Source of the DNA: an uncultured Winogradskyella sp. | GTDB taxonomy: Bacteria > Bacteroidota > Bacteroidia > Flavobacteriales > Flavobacteriaceae | Direction of reading: 5' to 3' | Assembly (NCBI RefSeq): GCF_947496485.1 | Contig: NZ_CANMCZ010000003.1 | Location: 1 to 64,000, forward strand | DNA length: 64,000 bases | In this document: piece after piece, positions 17,813 through 25,971 of the stretch | How the letters are laid out: each line of letters begins with the position of its first letter | Numbering within the stretch: position 1 is the first letter of the stretch | Notes under the pieces: generated by a model | What the model was told of the DNA's origin: nothing | What the model saw: only the letters and a program-made list of their open reading frames with translations | Database searches by the model: none | Translations under genes and position numbers: made by a program

Positions 17813-18853
17813 TTAACTACTAGTCTCATTGTAATTAATAGTTACTTCATCATCTAAATAATCTAATACACCATTACCATCTGTATCTAAAGCTTTAACC
17901 GTAGTAATTGTGATGATACCAGCGTCAGTACTTCTACTGTATTCATATTCATTATCATCTAATGTAGGTTCAGATTCACCCATATTAGTATCTACTGTAT
18001 AAATGGTTTGTTCTAACTCATTAAATGTAGAGACATCATCATCATCATCATCTAGATCAATAAAATTAGGAGCTTCATCTTCATCAGAATCATCATCAAA
18101 TACTGATAAGTTAGCATCTAAATCTTCAGCATATGATGGTATTCCATCACCATCATCATCTACTGTTTCGTATTGTAGCATTTCAAACTTAAATATTAAG
18201 TTATCATAAGATGACCCAGTAGTTATTCCCGAAAAATAGGCCAATCCAGATGGAACAAACATTACACCTAAGCCAAAATTATTATAATTAACGACTCCAT
18301 TATCAATACTAAAACCTGTAGAAGTATTAAATGACGGCATTACAAGTTGCCATGCCCTAATTGTACCAAAAGTATTAAAACCATTGCCTACTAATGTCAA
18401 ATCCAATGGTGTAATTCTAGAATCAAATACCTCACCATCTTCTACCGAACTTCCCTCATACCTTACGCGCACTAAATCCGTAAATTTTGGAGCTTCACCT
18501 GCACCTTGATTTATTCTTAATATATAATATTCATAATCCACTTCTAAAAACTCTGTTGTGTGTGTTTCTACAGCATCCATTAATAAGGTGCTTCCTTCTG
18601 GAACATCCTCTCCCGCCTGTAACTCTGTGATAATGATATCTGTATATTTATGATCAGTCCCTGTTTCAAAAAAGCTAGAATTATAATAATGAGTAGATAG
18701 ATAATCGATTATAGAATCGCTATCCTTCATCTGTTGCTCTGTTCTATCTTCCTCAACAAAAGTAATGGTTGGGAGATCGTCATCTTCGCATGAAATAAAG
18801 ACCGTCAAAACAGTCAGTATAAAAAGTGAAAGCTTAAAAGTATTAATTTTCAT
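17813..18853 (-). CDS. FKBP-like lipoprotein with acidic Ca repeats
   Basis: A lipoprotein with a lipobox at FISC followed by EDDD, the acidic pattern linked to surface export in Bacteroidota. The middle (KFTDLVRVRYEGSSVEDGEVFDS... and LVMPSFNTSTGFSIDNGV) resembles an FKBP-type prolyl isomerase. The C-terminal third is Asp-rich with thrombospondin type 3-like calcium loops (DDDGDGIPSYAEDLD, DLDDDDDD, DTDGNGVLDYLDD). From the preferred ATG it has 346 aa; an ATG six codons upstream (18871) is also possible. Role inferred: a surface or periplasmic folding or binding protein. Confidence 0.82.
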   Translation of the reverse strand: MKINTFKLSLFILTVLTVFISCEDDDLPTITFVEEDRTEQQMKDSDSIIDYLSTHYYNSSFFETGTDHKYTDIIITELQAGEDVPEGSTLLMDAVETHTTEFLEVDYEYYILRINQGAGEAPKFTDLVRVRYEGSSVEDGEVFDSRITPLDLTLVGNGFNTFGTIRAWQLVMPSFNTSTGFSIDNGVVNYNNFGLGVMFVPSGLAYFSGITTGSSYDNLIFKFEMLQYETVDDDGDGIPSYAEDLDANLSVFDDDSDEDEAPNFIDLDDDDDDVSTFNELEQTIYTVDTNMGESEPTLDDNEYEYSRSTDAGIITITTVKALDTDGNGVLDYLDDEVTINYNETSS

Positions 18854-18985
18854 AAATTTTGTATTTCTCATATTAATCTACCACAGATTTAATATGACGT
18901 TCATTATTGCTTAATTATAAGCCGCAAGATACAATAATATAATATTTTTGTACAATAAGATTAACGTAGTTTTTAGTTAAAAAAT

Positions 18986-19354
18986 ATGCGAATTGATAAA
19001 TACTTATGGTGCGTACGCTATTACAAAACACGTAATATTGCTACGCAAGCCTGTAAAAAAAGACAAATAAAGGTAAATGGTGTTGTGGTAAAACCATCGC
19101 GAGAAGTCTACCCAACTGATAAAATTGAATTGAGAAAAAATCAAATTACCTACCAATTAACAGTTAATGACTTACCACCAAATAGAGTTGGTGCTAAATT
19201 AGTTGATATTTATAGAATAGATACTACACCAAAAGAAGCGTTTGAAGCTCAAGAACTTTTGAAGTACAGCAAAGATTATTATCGTAAAAAAGGTACAGGA
19301 CGACCAACTAAAAAGGACAGAAGAGATATTGATGGTTTTTATGAAGAAGAATAA
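18986..19354 (+). CDS. S4-domain RNA-binding protein (Hsp15-like)
   Basis: A 122-residue basic protein whose first 60 residues form an S4 domain (MRIDKYLWCVRYYKTR... QIKVNGVVVKPSREV). The whole fits the Hsp15/HslR family, which in E. coli binds stalled 50S subunits carrying peptidyl-tRNA. The C-terminal tail is basic and polar (RKKGTGRPTKKDRRD). The downstream methyltransferase gene starts inside its last codons, so the two are coupled. Confidence 0.9.
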   Translation: MRIDKYLWCVRYYKTRNIATQACKKRQIKVNGVVVKPSREVYPTDKIELRKNQITYQLTVNDLPPNRVGAKLVDIYRIDTTPKEAFEAQELLKYSKDYYRKKGTGRPTKKDRRDIDGFYEEE

Positions 19355-19931
19355 TCTAGATAAAATATATTGGGAAGAACGCTACGCCAATGAAAATATT
19401 GGATGGAACATTGGTTATCCTTCTACTCCATTAAAATCGTATATCGATCAACTTAAAGACAAAACAATAAAAATCTTGATTCCTGGAGCAGGTAATGGTT
19501 ATGAAGCTGAATACTTATGGAAAAAAGGTTTTAAAAATGTTTATATCGCTGATATTGCTAAACTTCCTTTAGAAAATTTCAAAAAACGTGTTAATGACTT
19601 TCCAGATACCAACTTATTACACATGGATTTTTTTGAATTAGATGACGATTTTAATTTAATATTAGAACAAACCTTCTTTTGTGCATTACATCCAAAACTA
19701 AGAACAACATATGTTGAGAAAATACATCAGCTATTAAAACCAAATGGAAAATTAGTTGGCTTACTATTCGATTTTGAACTAACAGCATCTGGCCCACCAT
19801 TTGGTGGAAGCATTTCTGAATATAAATCTCTTTTCGAAGAAAAATTTAAAATTAAGATTCTAGAAAACTCAATTAATTCAATAAAAGAAAGACAAGGTAA
19901 AGAACTGTTTTTTATATTTGAAAGTCTATAA
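19341..19931 (+). CDS. SAM methyltransferase, TPMT-like
   Basis: A class I methyltransferase with the thiopurine S-methyltransferase family pattern: WEERYANENIGWNIGYPSTPL near the N-terminus, SAM-binding LIPGAGNGYEAEYLW, and the GPPFGGS stretch near residue 150. The small-molecule substrate is unknown. The frame could start at TTG 19329 or ATG 19332; ATG 19341 (MKKNNLDKIYW) fits the family best and overlaps the S4 gene by 14 nt. Confidence 0.88.
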   Translation: MKKNNLDKIYWEERYANENIGWNIGYPSTPLKSYIDQLKDKTIKILIPGAGNGYEAEYLWKKGFKNVYIADIAKLPLENFKKRVNDFPDTNLLHMDFFELDDDFNLILEQTFFCALHPKLRTTYVEKIHQLLKPNGKLVGLLFDFELTASGPPFGGSISEYKSLFEEKFKIKILENSINSIKERQGKELFFIFESL

Positions 19932-20023
19932 TTTATATTTGGTAAACTTTGATTGTTGCCAATATAAATTAAAAAGCTGCAAAGAAGTAGCTTATTAGAG
20001 ATTTTAATTTTGTAAAGCGTACT

Positions 20024-20527
20024 ATGGCATTAACAAAAAACACAATTTTAAGTCATAAAGAAATTGAACATAAAATAAAGCGCATTGCTTACCAAATTTA
20101 TGAGAGCAATGTTGACGAGACCGAACTTATTATTGCTGGTATTGAAAGTAATGGTTATCTCTTTGCAAAAAAAATAAAGAATAACCTTGATAAGATTTCT
20201 TCAATAAAATCTATATTGTGTAAAGTTACAATAGACAAAGAAGAGCCAACCAACCCTGTTCTTACTTCAATAAAAAAAGAAGATTACACTAATAAATCTA
20301 TTGTTTTGATTGATGATGTTTTAAATTCTGGCAGTACACTTATTTATGGCATTAAACACTTTTTAGATGTACCATTAAAGCAATTTAAAACAGCTGTTCT
20401 TGTAAATAGAAATCATAAAAAATATCCTGTAAAAGCAGACTTTAAAGGTATATCACTTTCTACCTCGCTTTTTGAACATGTGCATGTTAACCTTTCTAAA
20501 CAGCCATATGAAGCTTACTTAGATTAA
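20024..20527 (+). CDS. Phosphoribosyltransferase, PyrR-like
   Basis: A 167-residue type I PRTase fold with the PRPP-binding motif VLIDDVLNSGSTL (94-106) and an ESNGYLFAKK hood segment. The overall pattern resembles PyrR / uracil PRTase-like proteins, but no pyrimidine operon is nearby, so it may be only a salvage or regulatory paralogue. Its 3' end overlaps the convergent aroK gene by 9 nt. Confidence 0.85.
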   Translation: MALTKNTILSHKEIEHKIKRIAYQIYESNVDETELIIAGIESNGYLFAKKIKNNLDKISSIKSILCKVTIDKEEPTNPVLTSIKKEDYTNKSIVLIDDVLNSGSTLIYGIKHFLDVPLKQFKTAVLVNRNHKKYPVKADFKGISLSTSLFEHVHVNLSKQPYEAYLD

Positions 20528-21040
20528 TTGCATTAAAACTTCCTCTAGTATATCTTGTTTAGATTTATTATCCGACGCGATAGTAAAATGGGCTTTATTA
20601 TAATATTGAACACGTTCAAAAATATGCTTACCAATAAATTCTAGTAGATCTTCTTCCGATTTTAAATGACTAATCAACGGTCGTTTTGCACGTTCATTAA
20701 ATAAACGTTTTGCTAGATTCGGAATTGAAAGTTTTAAATAAAACAATGTAACATTTTGATTGTTCGTTACTATATCCAAATTGTTACCATAACAAGGTGT
20801 GCCACCACCTAGCGCGAGTACAAGATTCTCGGAAGATTCTATAAGTTCTTTTAAATATTTAGACTCTTTTTTTCTGAAATAAATTTCTCCTTTAGTTTTA
20901 AAAACTTCAGAAATAGAAGCGTTTTCTTTATCAGAAATATAATCATCTAAATCTAAAAATCTAAAATTTAGTAAAGTAGCTAATTCCTTACCAATGGTCG
21001 ATTTTCCCGATCCCATATAACCCATTAAAACGACTATCAT
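20519..21040 (-). CDS. aroK: Shikimate kinase
   Basis: Phosphorylates shikimate in the chorismate pathway. The 173-residue protein has a P-loop MGYMGSGKSTIG (6-17, K13), the shikimate-binding DD pair (32-33), R56 in YFRKKE, GGG (78-80), and the lid with RAKRPLI. The length is normal. It is encoded opposite to the PRTase gene, with their last 9 nt shared. Confidence 0.96.
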   Translation of the reverse strand: MIVVLMGYMGSGKSTIGKELATLLNFRFLDLDDYISDKENASISEVFKTKGEIYFRKKESKYLKELIESSENLVLALGGGTPCYGNNLDIVTNNQNVTLFYLKLSIPNLAKRLFNERAKRPLISHLKSEEDLLEFIGKHIFERVQYYNKAHFTIASDNKSKQDILEEVLMQLI

Positions 21041-21114
21041 AATGCTTATCTTTTGATTATTAAATCTCTACACTAATAGACAACAAAAAAACGAAAATTT
21101 AAATAAAAAAAGTG

Positions 21115-21144
21115 TTGTTTTATTAATTAAACATTTTATATTTG
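21115..21144 (+). promoter_or_regulatory. tRNA promoter
   Basis: TTG at 21115-21117, a 19-nt spacer and TATATTTG at 21137-21144, followed by GCACCCTCG. It lies 25 nt before tRNA-Lys and is among the best matches to the flavobacterial consensus in the window. Confidence 0.75.
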
Positions 21145-21169
21145 CACCCTCGTTAGAGAAAAACATTTT

Positions 21170-21242
21170 GACCAGTTAGCTCAGTTGGTAGAGCATCTCC
21201 CTTTTAAGGAGAGGGTCCTGGGTTCGAGCCCCAGACTGGTCA
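21170..21242 (+). tRNA. tRNA-Lys (anticodon TTT)
   Basis: A complete cloverleaf: acceptor GACCAGT/ACTGGTC, D arm GCTC/GAGC, anticodon arm TCTCC-CTTTTAA-GGAGA with TTT in the loop, T arm CTGGG-TTCGAGC-CCCAG and discriminator A. The CCA end is not encoded: ACAA follows. Confidence 0.97.
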
Positions 21243-21246
21243 CAAA

Positions 21247-21278
21247 AAGTTAAGCAAAAAAGCTTAACTTTTTTTTTA
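21247..21278 (+). terminator. Terminator after tRNA-Lys
   Basis: AAGTTAAGC/GCTTAACTT stem followed by eight T. It separates tRNA-Lys from tRNA-Leu, so read-through or a second promoter is needed for the latter. Confidence 0.75.
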
Positions 21279-21296
21279 CCTTTACTTCATTATTTT

Positions 21297-21380
21297 GCGC
21301 ACGTGGCGGAATTGGTAGACGCGCCAGCTTGAGGGGTTGGTGGACATTAGTCCGTGGAAGTTCGAGTCTTCTCGTGCGCA
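21297..21380 (+). tRNA. tRNA-Leu (anticodon GAG)
   Basis: An 84-nt class II tRNA: acceptor GCGCACG/CGTGCGC, D loop with GGTAGACGC, anticodon arm CCAGC-TTGAGGG-GTTGG with GAG, a long variable arm (TGGACATTAGTCCG) and T arm GAAG-TTCGAGT-CTTC. It decodes CUC/CUU leucine codons. CCA is not encoded. Confidence 0.96.
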
Positions 21381-21439
21381 CTATATTTTTATATCTCAAA
21401 TATCTAAGCGATTATTGACTTAATTATGCTAAAGAAGTT

Positions 21440-21493
21440 TTCTCAATGGTTTATGGCTTTTGAGAATACTTGTAATTAATAACAAGTATTTTT
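21440..21493 (+). terminator. Hairpins after tRNA-Leu
   Basis: Two hairpins: TTCTCAA/TTGAGAA (21440-21466) and a perfect 9-bp AATACTTGT/ACAAGTATT (21465-21490), the second followed by a T-rich run. The second is the likely terminator of the tRNA unit, isolating it from the carotenoid operon. Confidence 0.6.
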
Positions 21494-21575
21494 ATTTTAT
21501 TACTGCTTTAGAACTTCAACTATATATTTTTTACTTAAATAATGTTAATTCTACAGTCATTATAAATATAAAATG

Positions 21576-21583
21576 TATTTTTG
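21576..21583 (+). promoter_or_regulatory. Probable -7 box of the carotenoid operon
   Basis: TATTTTTG matches TAnnTTTG and ends 21 nt before the regulator's ATG. No good -33 TTG is present, as often seen at regulated promoters. A CarH-type repressor would be expected to bind around here, but I cannot define the operator. Confidence 0.4.
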
Positions 21584-21604
21584 TTTAACTATTTTTACAA
21601 AAAA

Positions 21605-22507
21605 ATGAACAACATTAAAAGTCAATTCAGTATTAAAGACCTTGAAAATCTTACTGGCATTAAGGCACATACCATAAGAATCTGGGAAAAGAGATACAAT
21701 CTTTTAGAACCTAAACGTACTGATACGAATATTAGATATTACGACTTAGCAAATTTTCAAAAATTACTAAATGTTAGTTATTTAAATAATAATGGCTATA
21801 AGATTTCAAAGATTACAACTATTGATGAAGATAAAATCCCACAATTAGTTAGAGAAATAGCTTCAAAAAACGATACGGACAATCATGCTGTCAATGCACT
21901 TAAATTGGCAATGCTAAATTTTGACCAAGCACTTTTCTACAATACGTACGAATCACTTTTAAAAGAAAAATCATTCAGGAGTATCTTCTATGATGTTTTT
22001 ATACCAATGCTCACAGATATGGGAATGCTTTGGCAAACAGACACCATTACTCCAGCACATGAGCATTTTATAACAACACTAATAAGACAAAAAATATTAG
22101 TTAATACTGAGAAGATTCAATCTAAACACGTCAATAATTCTAAGAAGACCTTCGTTTTATATCTGCCAGATAACGAAATACACGAATTGGGTCTGATGTT
22201 TATAAACTATGAAATTGTCAGCAATGGTTATCATTCCATATTTTTAGGACCTAGCGTCCCTTTAAATAGTTTAACAGATATTCAAAATTATTATGATGAT
22301 ATCATATTTGTCTCTTATTTTACGGTTAAGCCAGAAAAAGAAAATTTATCAGACTATATTGACACTTTCAACAAAGTGATATTGAAGAAGTCTAGTAATA
22401 CAAAATTTTGGGTTTTGGGTAGAATGCTATCGTACTTAAATTTAGAAGATTTGCCTAACAATATGAAAGCCTTTGGCAGCATAAAAGAATTAGTAGAAGA
22501 ACTTTAA
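21605..22507 (+). CDS. MerR / B12-binding regulator (CarH-like)
   Basis: A 300-residue transcription factor with an N-terminal MerR helix-turn-helix (FSIKDLENLTGIKAHTIRIWEKRY, residues 8-31), a four-helix segment (about 95-170) and a C-terminal cobalamin-binding Rossmann domain (about 180-300). It has both CarH hallmarks: Wx9EH (W143, E153, H154) and the ExHxxG B12 motif (E191, H193, G196). In CarH, dark adenosylcobalamin-bound tetramers repress carotenoid genes, and light breaks the complex. The gene lies 7 nt before crtI. The start at 21605 is used because the upstream TTG lies in the promoter box. Light control here is inferred. Confidence 0.9.
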   Translation: MNNIKSQFSIKDLENLTGIKAHTIRIWEKRYNLLEPKRTDTNIRYYDLANFQKLLNVSYLNNNGYKISKITTIDEDKIPQLVREIASKNDTDNHAVNALKLAMLNFDQALFYNTYESLLKEKSFRSIFYDVFIPMLTDMGMLWQTDTITPAHEHFITTLIRQKILVNTEKIQSKHVNNSKKTFVLYLPDNEIHELGLMFINYEIVSNGYHSIFLGPSVPLNSLTDIQNYYDDIIFVSYFTVKPEKENLSDYIDTFNKVILKKSSNTKFWVLGRMLSYLNLEDLPNNMKAFGSIKELVEEL

Positions 22508-22514
22508 TTTACAG

Positions 22515-23975
22515 ATGCAAAAAACTATATCTATAATTGGCTCAGGCTTTTCGGCATTATCGGCATCTTGTTATTTAGCACAAGCCGGTTATAAAGTTTC
22601 AATTTTCGAAAAAAATGATACTGCAGGAGGAAGAGCAAGACAACTTATTAAAGACGGTTTCACTTTTGATATAGGTCCAAGTTGGTATTGGATGCCAGAT
22701 ATCTTTGAGAAATTTTTTAATGATTTTGGAAAAAGTACAAGCGATTATTATCAACTAGATAAGTTAAGTCCTGCTTATAAAATCTTCTTTTCGGATGAAA
22801 TCATAACTATAGGTGATCATATGGATCAAATCTGTGAAGAGTTTGAACGTATTGAAGTCGGAAGCTCTAAACCACTTCGTAAATTTATAGCTAGAGCGCA
22901 AGAGCATTATGATATTGCTATAAATAAAGTAGTTTTAAAACCTGGTATCTCACCTTTTGAATTAGTAACCAAAGAAACTATAACACGAGTAGATCGATTT
23001 TTTAAAACGATTAGTTCTGAGGTTCGTAAAAATTTTAAGAATCCAAAATTAATTTCAACTTTAGAATTTCCTGTACTGTTCTTGGGAGCAAAACCAAATC
23101 AAACCCCTTCGTTTTATAGTTTTATGAATTTTGCTGATTTTGGACTAGGCACTTGGCATCCTAAAGGTGGTATGTACGAAATCATAAAGGCAATGAAAAA
23201 TTTGGCTGAAAGCTTAGGAGTAAAAATTCACACCAATAGTAATGTTGAGAAAATTAATGTTGACAACGGAAATGCTGTAGGTATCTCAGTAAATGGAGAA
23301 GTGCTTCAATCTGATTTTGTATTGAGTGGTGCAGACTATCATCATTCTGAGACTTTATTAGATAAAGCTTACAGACAATACAGTGAATCTTATTGGGATA
23401 AACGAACATTTGCACCTTCTTCTCTACTCTTTTATGTAGGTTTTAATAAAAAGTTAAAAAATGTAGAACATCACAACTTATTCTTTGATACAAACTTCGA
23501 AACACACGCTGAAGAAATTTATGATGATCCTAAATGGCCAAAAAATCCATTATTTTATGTTAACTTTCCTTCCGTAACTGACAAAAGTATGGCACCTGAT
23601 GGTTGTGAAACAGGTTTTTTCCTCATTCCCATTGCACCAGGATTAGAAGACACACCAGAATTACGTCAACAATATTTTGATATTATCATTAATAGATTCG
23701 AAAAAAGAATCAATCAAAGTGTTCGAGAGAATATTTTATTTAAAGAATCGTTTTGTGTTAATGACTTTATAAGTGAATATAATTCCTATAAAGGAAATGC
23801 GTATGGCATGGCTAATACATTAATGCAAACTGCATTTCTAAGACCAAAATTAAAAAGTAAAAAAGTAAATGGGCTTTATTTTACAGGTCAACTTACAGTC
23901 CCTGGACCTGGTGTACCACCATCCTTAATTTCAGGAAAGCTCGTTGCAGAACTGATTAAAAAAAATGAAGCTTAA
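22515..23975 (+). CDS. crtI: Phytoene desaturase
   Basis: FAD-dependent desaturase converting phytoene to lycopene. The 486-residue protein has the N-terminal dinucleotide fold IIGSGFSALSASCYLAQAGY and KNDTAGGRARQL, the GPSWYWMPDIFEKFF region typical of bacterial CrtI, and the C-terminal signature YFTGQLTVPGPGVPPSLISGK. It is membrane-associated. It lies between the CarH-like regulator and crtB in one operon. Confidence 0.96.
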   Translation: MQKTISIIGSGFSALSASCYLAQAGYKVSIFEKNDTAGGRARQLIKDGFTFDIGPSWYWMPDIFEKFFNDFGKSTSDYYQLDKLSPAYKIFFSDEIITIGDHMDQICEEFERIEVGSSKPLRKFIARAQEHYDIAINKVVLKPGISPFELVTKETITRVDRFFKTISSEVRKNFKNPKLISTLEFPVLFLGAKPNQTPSFYSFMNFADFGLGTWHPKGGMYEIIKAMKNLAESLGVKIHTNSNVEKINVDNGNAVGISVNGEVLQSDFVLSGADYHHSETLLDKAYRQYSESYWDKRTFAPSSLLFYVGFNKKLKNVEHHNLFFDTNFETHAEEIYDDPKWPKNPLFYVNFPSVTDKSMAPDGCETGFFLIPIAPGLEDTPELRQQYFDIIINRFEKRINQSVRENILFKESFCVNDFISEYNSYKGNAYGMANTLMQTAFLRPKLKSKKVNGLYFTGQLTVPGPGVPPSLISGKLVAELIKKNEA

Positions 23976-24000
23976 TTACTAAAAAATTGTAACTTTAAAT

Positions 24001-24840
24001 ATGAAATCCCTTTTTGATAATGTTTCTAAAGAATGTAGTAAACTTGTAACCAATGCTTACAGTACTTCATTTTCTATGGCAACAAAAATGTTGTCTGACG
24101 TTATCAGACAAGATATCTACAATATTTATGGATTTGTGAGATTCGCTGATGAAATAGTAGATACATTCCATGAATATGATAAAGAAAAACTTTTCAAAAA
24201 TTTTGAAGCAGATTTAAGATTAGCTTTAGAAGATAAAATAAGTTTAAACCCTATTCTTAATGCCTTTCAGGAAACATATCATAAGTATAGTATCGATAAG
24301 CACTTAGTAGACGCATTTATGAATAGTATGCGCCTAGATCTTCATAAAAAGGATTATTTAACTGAAGAAGAATATAGAGCATATATCTATGGCTCTGCTG
24401 ATGTTGTTGGCCTAATGTGCTTAAAAGTTTTTGTGAAAGGTGATAATGAAAAGTATGAAGATTTAAAAGAATCTGCTATGAGTCTTGGTTCTGCATTTCA
24501 GAAAGTGAATTTTTTACGTGACCTGAAAGCTGACTTTGAGGATTTAAGTAGAACGTATTTCCCAAATACTGATTTAAATCAACTTGATGAAGTGTCAAAA
24601 CAAGCCATCATCGCAGATATTGAAGACGATTTTTCTAAAGGGCTGAATGGAATTAAACGTTTACCTATAGAAGCTAAATTTGGAGTTTTTATGGCGTATC
24701 GTTATTACAATAAACTACTTCAAAAATTAAAGAAAACACCAGCTATTGAAATAAAATCTACACGAATTAGAGTTCCTAATTACAGAAAAGTAGAATTATT
24801 GACCAGAAGCTATGTAAAATATCAATTAAATTTACTCTAA
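24001..24840 (+). CDS. crtB: Phytoene synthase
   Basis: Joins two geranylgeranyl diphosphates to phytoene. The 279-residue protein has both magnesium-binding acid motifs, DEIVD (50-54) and DLKAD (174-178), within the squalene/phytoene synthase fold, plus SFSMATKML near the start. It follows crtI by 25 nt and precedes crtZ by 15 nt. Confidence 0.96.
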   Translation: MKSLFDNVSKECSKLVTNAYSTSFSMATKMLSDVIRQDIYNIYGFVRFADEIVDTFHEYDKEKLFKNFEADLRLALEDKISLNPILNAFQETYHKYSIDKHLVDAFMNSMRLDLHKKDYLTEEEYRAYIYGSADVVGLMCLKVFVKGDNEKYEDLKESAMSLGSAFQKVNFLRDLKADFEDLSRTYFPNTDLNQLDEVSKQAIIADIEDDFSKGLNGIKRLPIEAKFGVFMAYRYYNKLLQKLKKTPAIEIKSTRIRVPNYRKVELLTRSYVKYQLNLL

Positions 24841-24855
24841 AATCGCAAAAGTATT

Positions 24856-25302
24856 ATGCAAACTGTTTTTTGGATATTAATCTTTTTAGGCACATTTTTT
24901 ATAATGGAATTTAATGCTTGGTTTACACACAAGTACATAATGCATGGTTTTTTATGGAGTTTACATAAAGACCATCATCATAAAGATCACGACAGCTGGT
25001 TTGAACGTAATGATGCGTTCTTCATTTTCTATGCTGTTGTTAGTATGACCTGCTTTTATTTATGGAATTATGAAGGCGTATGGTACACTCTACCAATTGG
25101 TTTAGGTATTTTGTTTTATGGAATGGCCTATTTTATTGTTCACGATATATTTATACACCAACGTTTTAAATGGCTACGCAATATTGATAATAAATACGCT
25201 AGAGGGGTTAGACGTGCTCATAAAATTCATCACAAGCATTTAGGAAAGGAAAAAGGTGAGAATTTTGGGATGCTAATAGTGCCTTTTAAATATTTCAAAT
25301 AA
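24856..25302 (+). CDS. crtZ: Beta-carotene hydroxylase
   Basis: Non-haem di-iron membrane hydroxylase that adds 3-hydroxyl groups to beta-carotene, giving zeaxanthin. The 148-residue protein has the histidine clusters HKYIMH (25-30), HKDHH (37-41), HDIFIH and HKIHH, and hydrophobic segments between them. It is the last gene of the operon. With crtY at 36871 the pathway to zeaxanthin is complete apart from GGPP supply. Confidence 0.95.
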   Translation: MQTVFWILIFLGTFFIMEFNAWFTHKYIMHGFLWSLHKDHHHKDHDSWFERNDAFFIFYAVVSMTCFYLWNYEGVWYTLPIGLGILFYGMAYFIVHDIFIHQRFKWLRNIDNKYARGVRRAHKIHHKHLGKEKGENFGMLIVPFKYFK

Positions 25303-25303
25303 G

Positions 25304-25870
25304 TTATTCTGAAAGTAAAACATCAAGCTGACTTCTAACTGTTTCACTATTCCAATCCAAAGCACCAGATTCATCAATTACTATTTTACCAGATTTATTG
25401 ATGACAAAAGTTCTTGGAATTGAGCGCGTTTCTAGTTCTTTTGGAATTTCGTTCAAAGCTTGTGATACTTCAAAATTAAAATCGTTCTTCGTTTTAAATT
25501 TGTTTACTGTTTCAAAATCATCACTGGTTATAAATAGAAAAACTACTTTATCATTATAATCATCATATAAAGATTGGAGGCTAGGCATTTCAACAATGCA
25601 TGGTGGACACCATGTTGCCCAAAAGTTTATAAATACTACTTGTCCCTTAGCATCATTAAAATCGTAGATATTCTGAGAATCTAACCTTAATTTCCAATCG
25701 TAATTATCTAGAGTAATACGCTCAGAGTCTTCTATAAGACTTGTAGAACTAAAATAACTCAATACTTTGTGCAAAGCTATTTGAATAGGCTGACGAGTTT
25801 GAGGAATGATCAACAAGGCTATTATTACTAAAAAAATAATATTAGCACGTTTCAATTTTTTGATTTTCAT
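25304..25870 (-). CDS. TlpA-like thioredoxin-fold protein
   Basis: A 188-residue protein with an N-terminal membrane anchor (about 10-24) and a periplasmic thioredoxin domain carrying the redox motif WCPPC (87-91) in FINFWATWCPPC. It resembles TlpA/ResA, which reduce periplasmic or cytochrome c cysteines; the partner is unknown. It is convergent with crtZ, their stops being 1 nt apart. Confidence 0.9.
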   Translation of the reverse strand: MKIKKLKRANIIFLVIIALLIIPQTRQPIQIALHKVLSYFSSTSLIEDSERITLDNYDWKLRLDSQNIYDFNDAKGQVVFINFWATWCPPCIVEMPSLQSLYDDYNDKVVFLFITSDDFETVNKFKTKNDFNFEVSQALNEIPKELETRSIPRTFVINKSGKIVIDESGALDWNSETVRSQLDVLLSE

Positions 25871-25882
25871 CTTATATAATGT

Positions 25883-25914
25883 AAAAGCGTAATCCCATAG
25901 TCGGAATTACGCTT
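25883..25914 (-). terminator. Hairpin between repeat lipoprotein and TlpA-like gene
   Basis: AAGCGTAAT pairs with ATTACGCTT around CCCATAGTCGGA. Read on the minus strand it is followed by TTTTA, a short T run. A probable terminator for the repeat lipoprotein gene. Confidence 0.55.
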
Positions 25915-25971
25915 CTAATCTAACAACAAAAACTCAAATTTTGATGTTCTTTATATATCTTATAAAAAATA

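Noticed and set aside
18030..18165. Trinucleotide (ATC)n-like microsatellite
   Set aside because: It is explained by the Asp-rich calcium loops of the FKBP-like lipoprotein, read on the minus strand.
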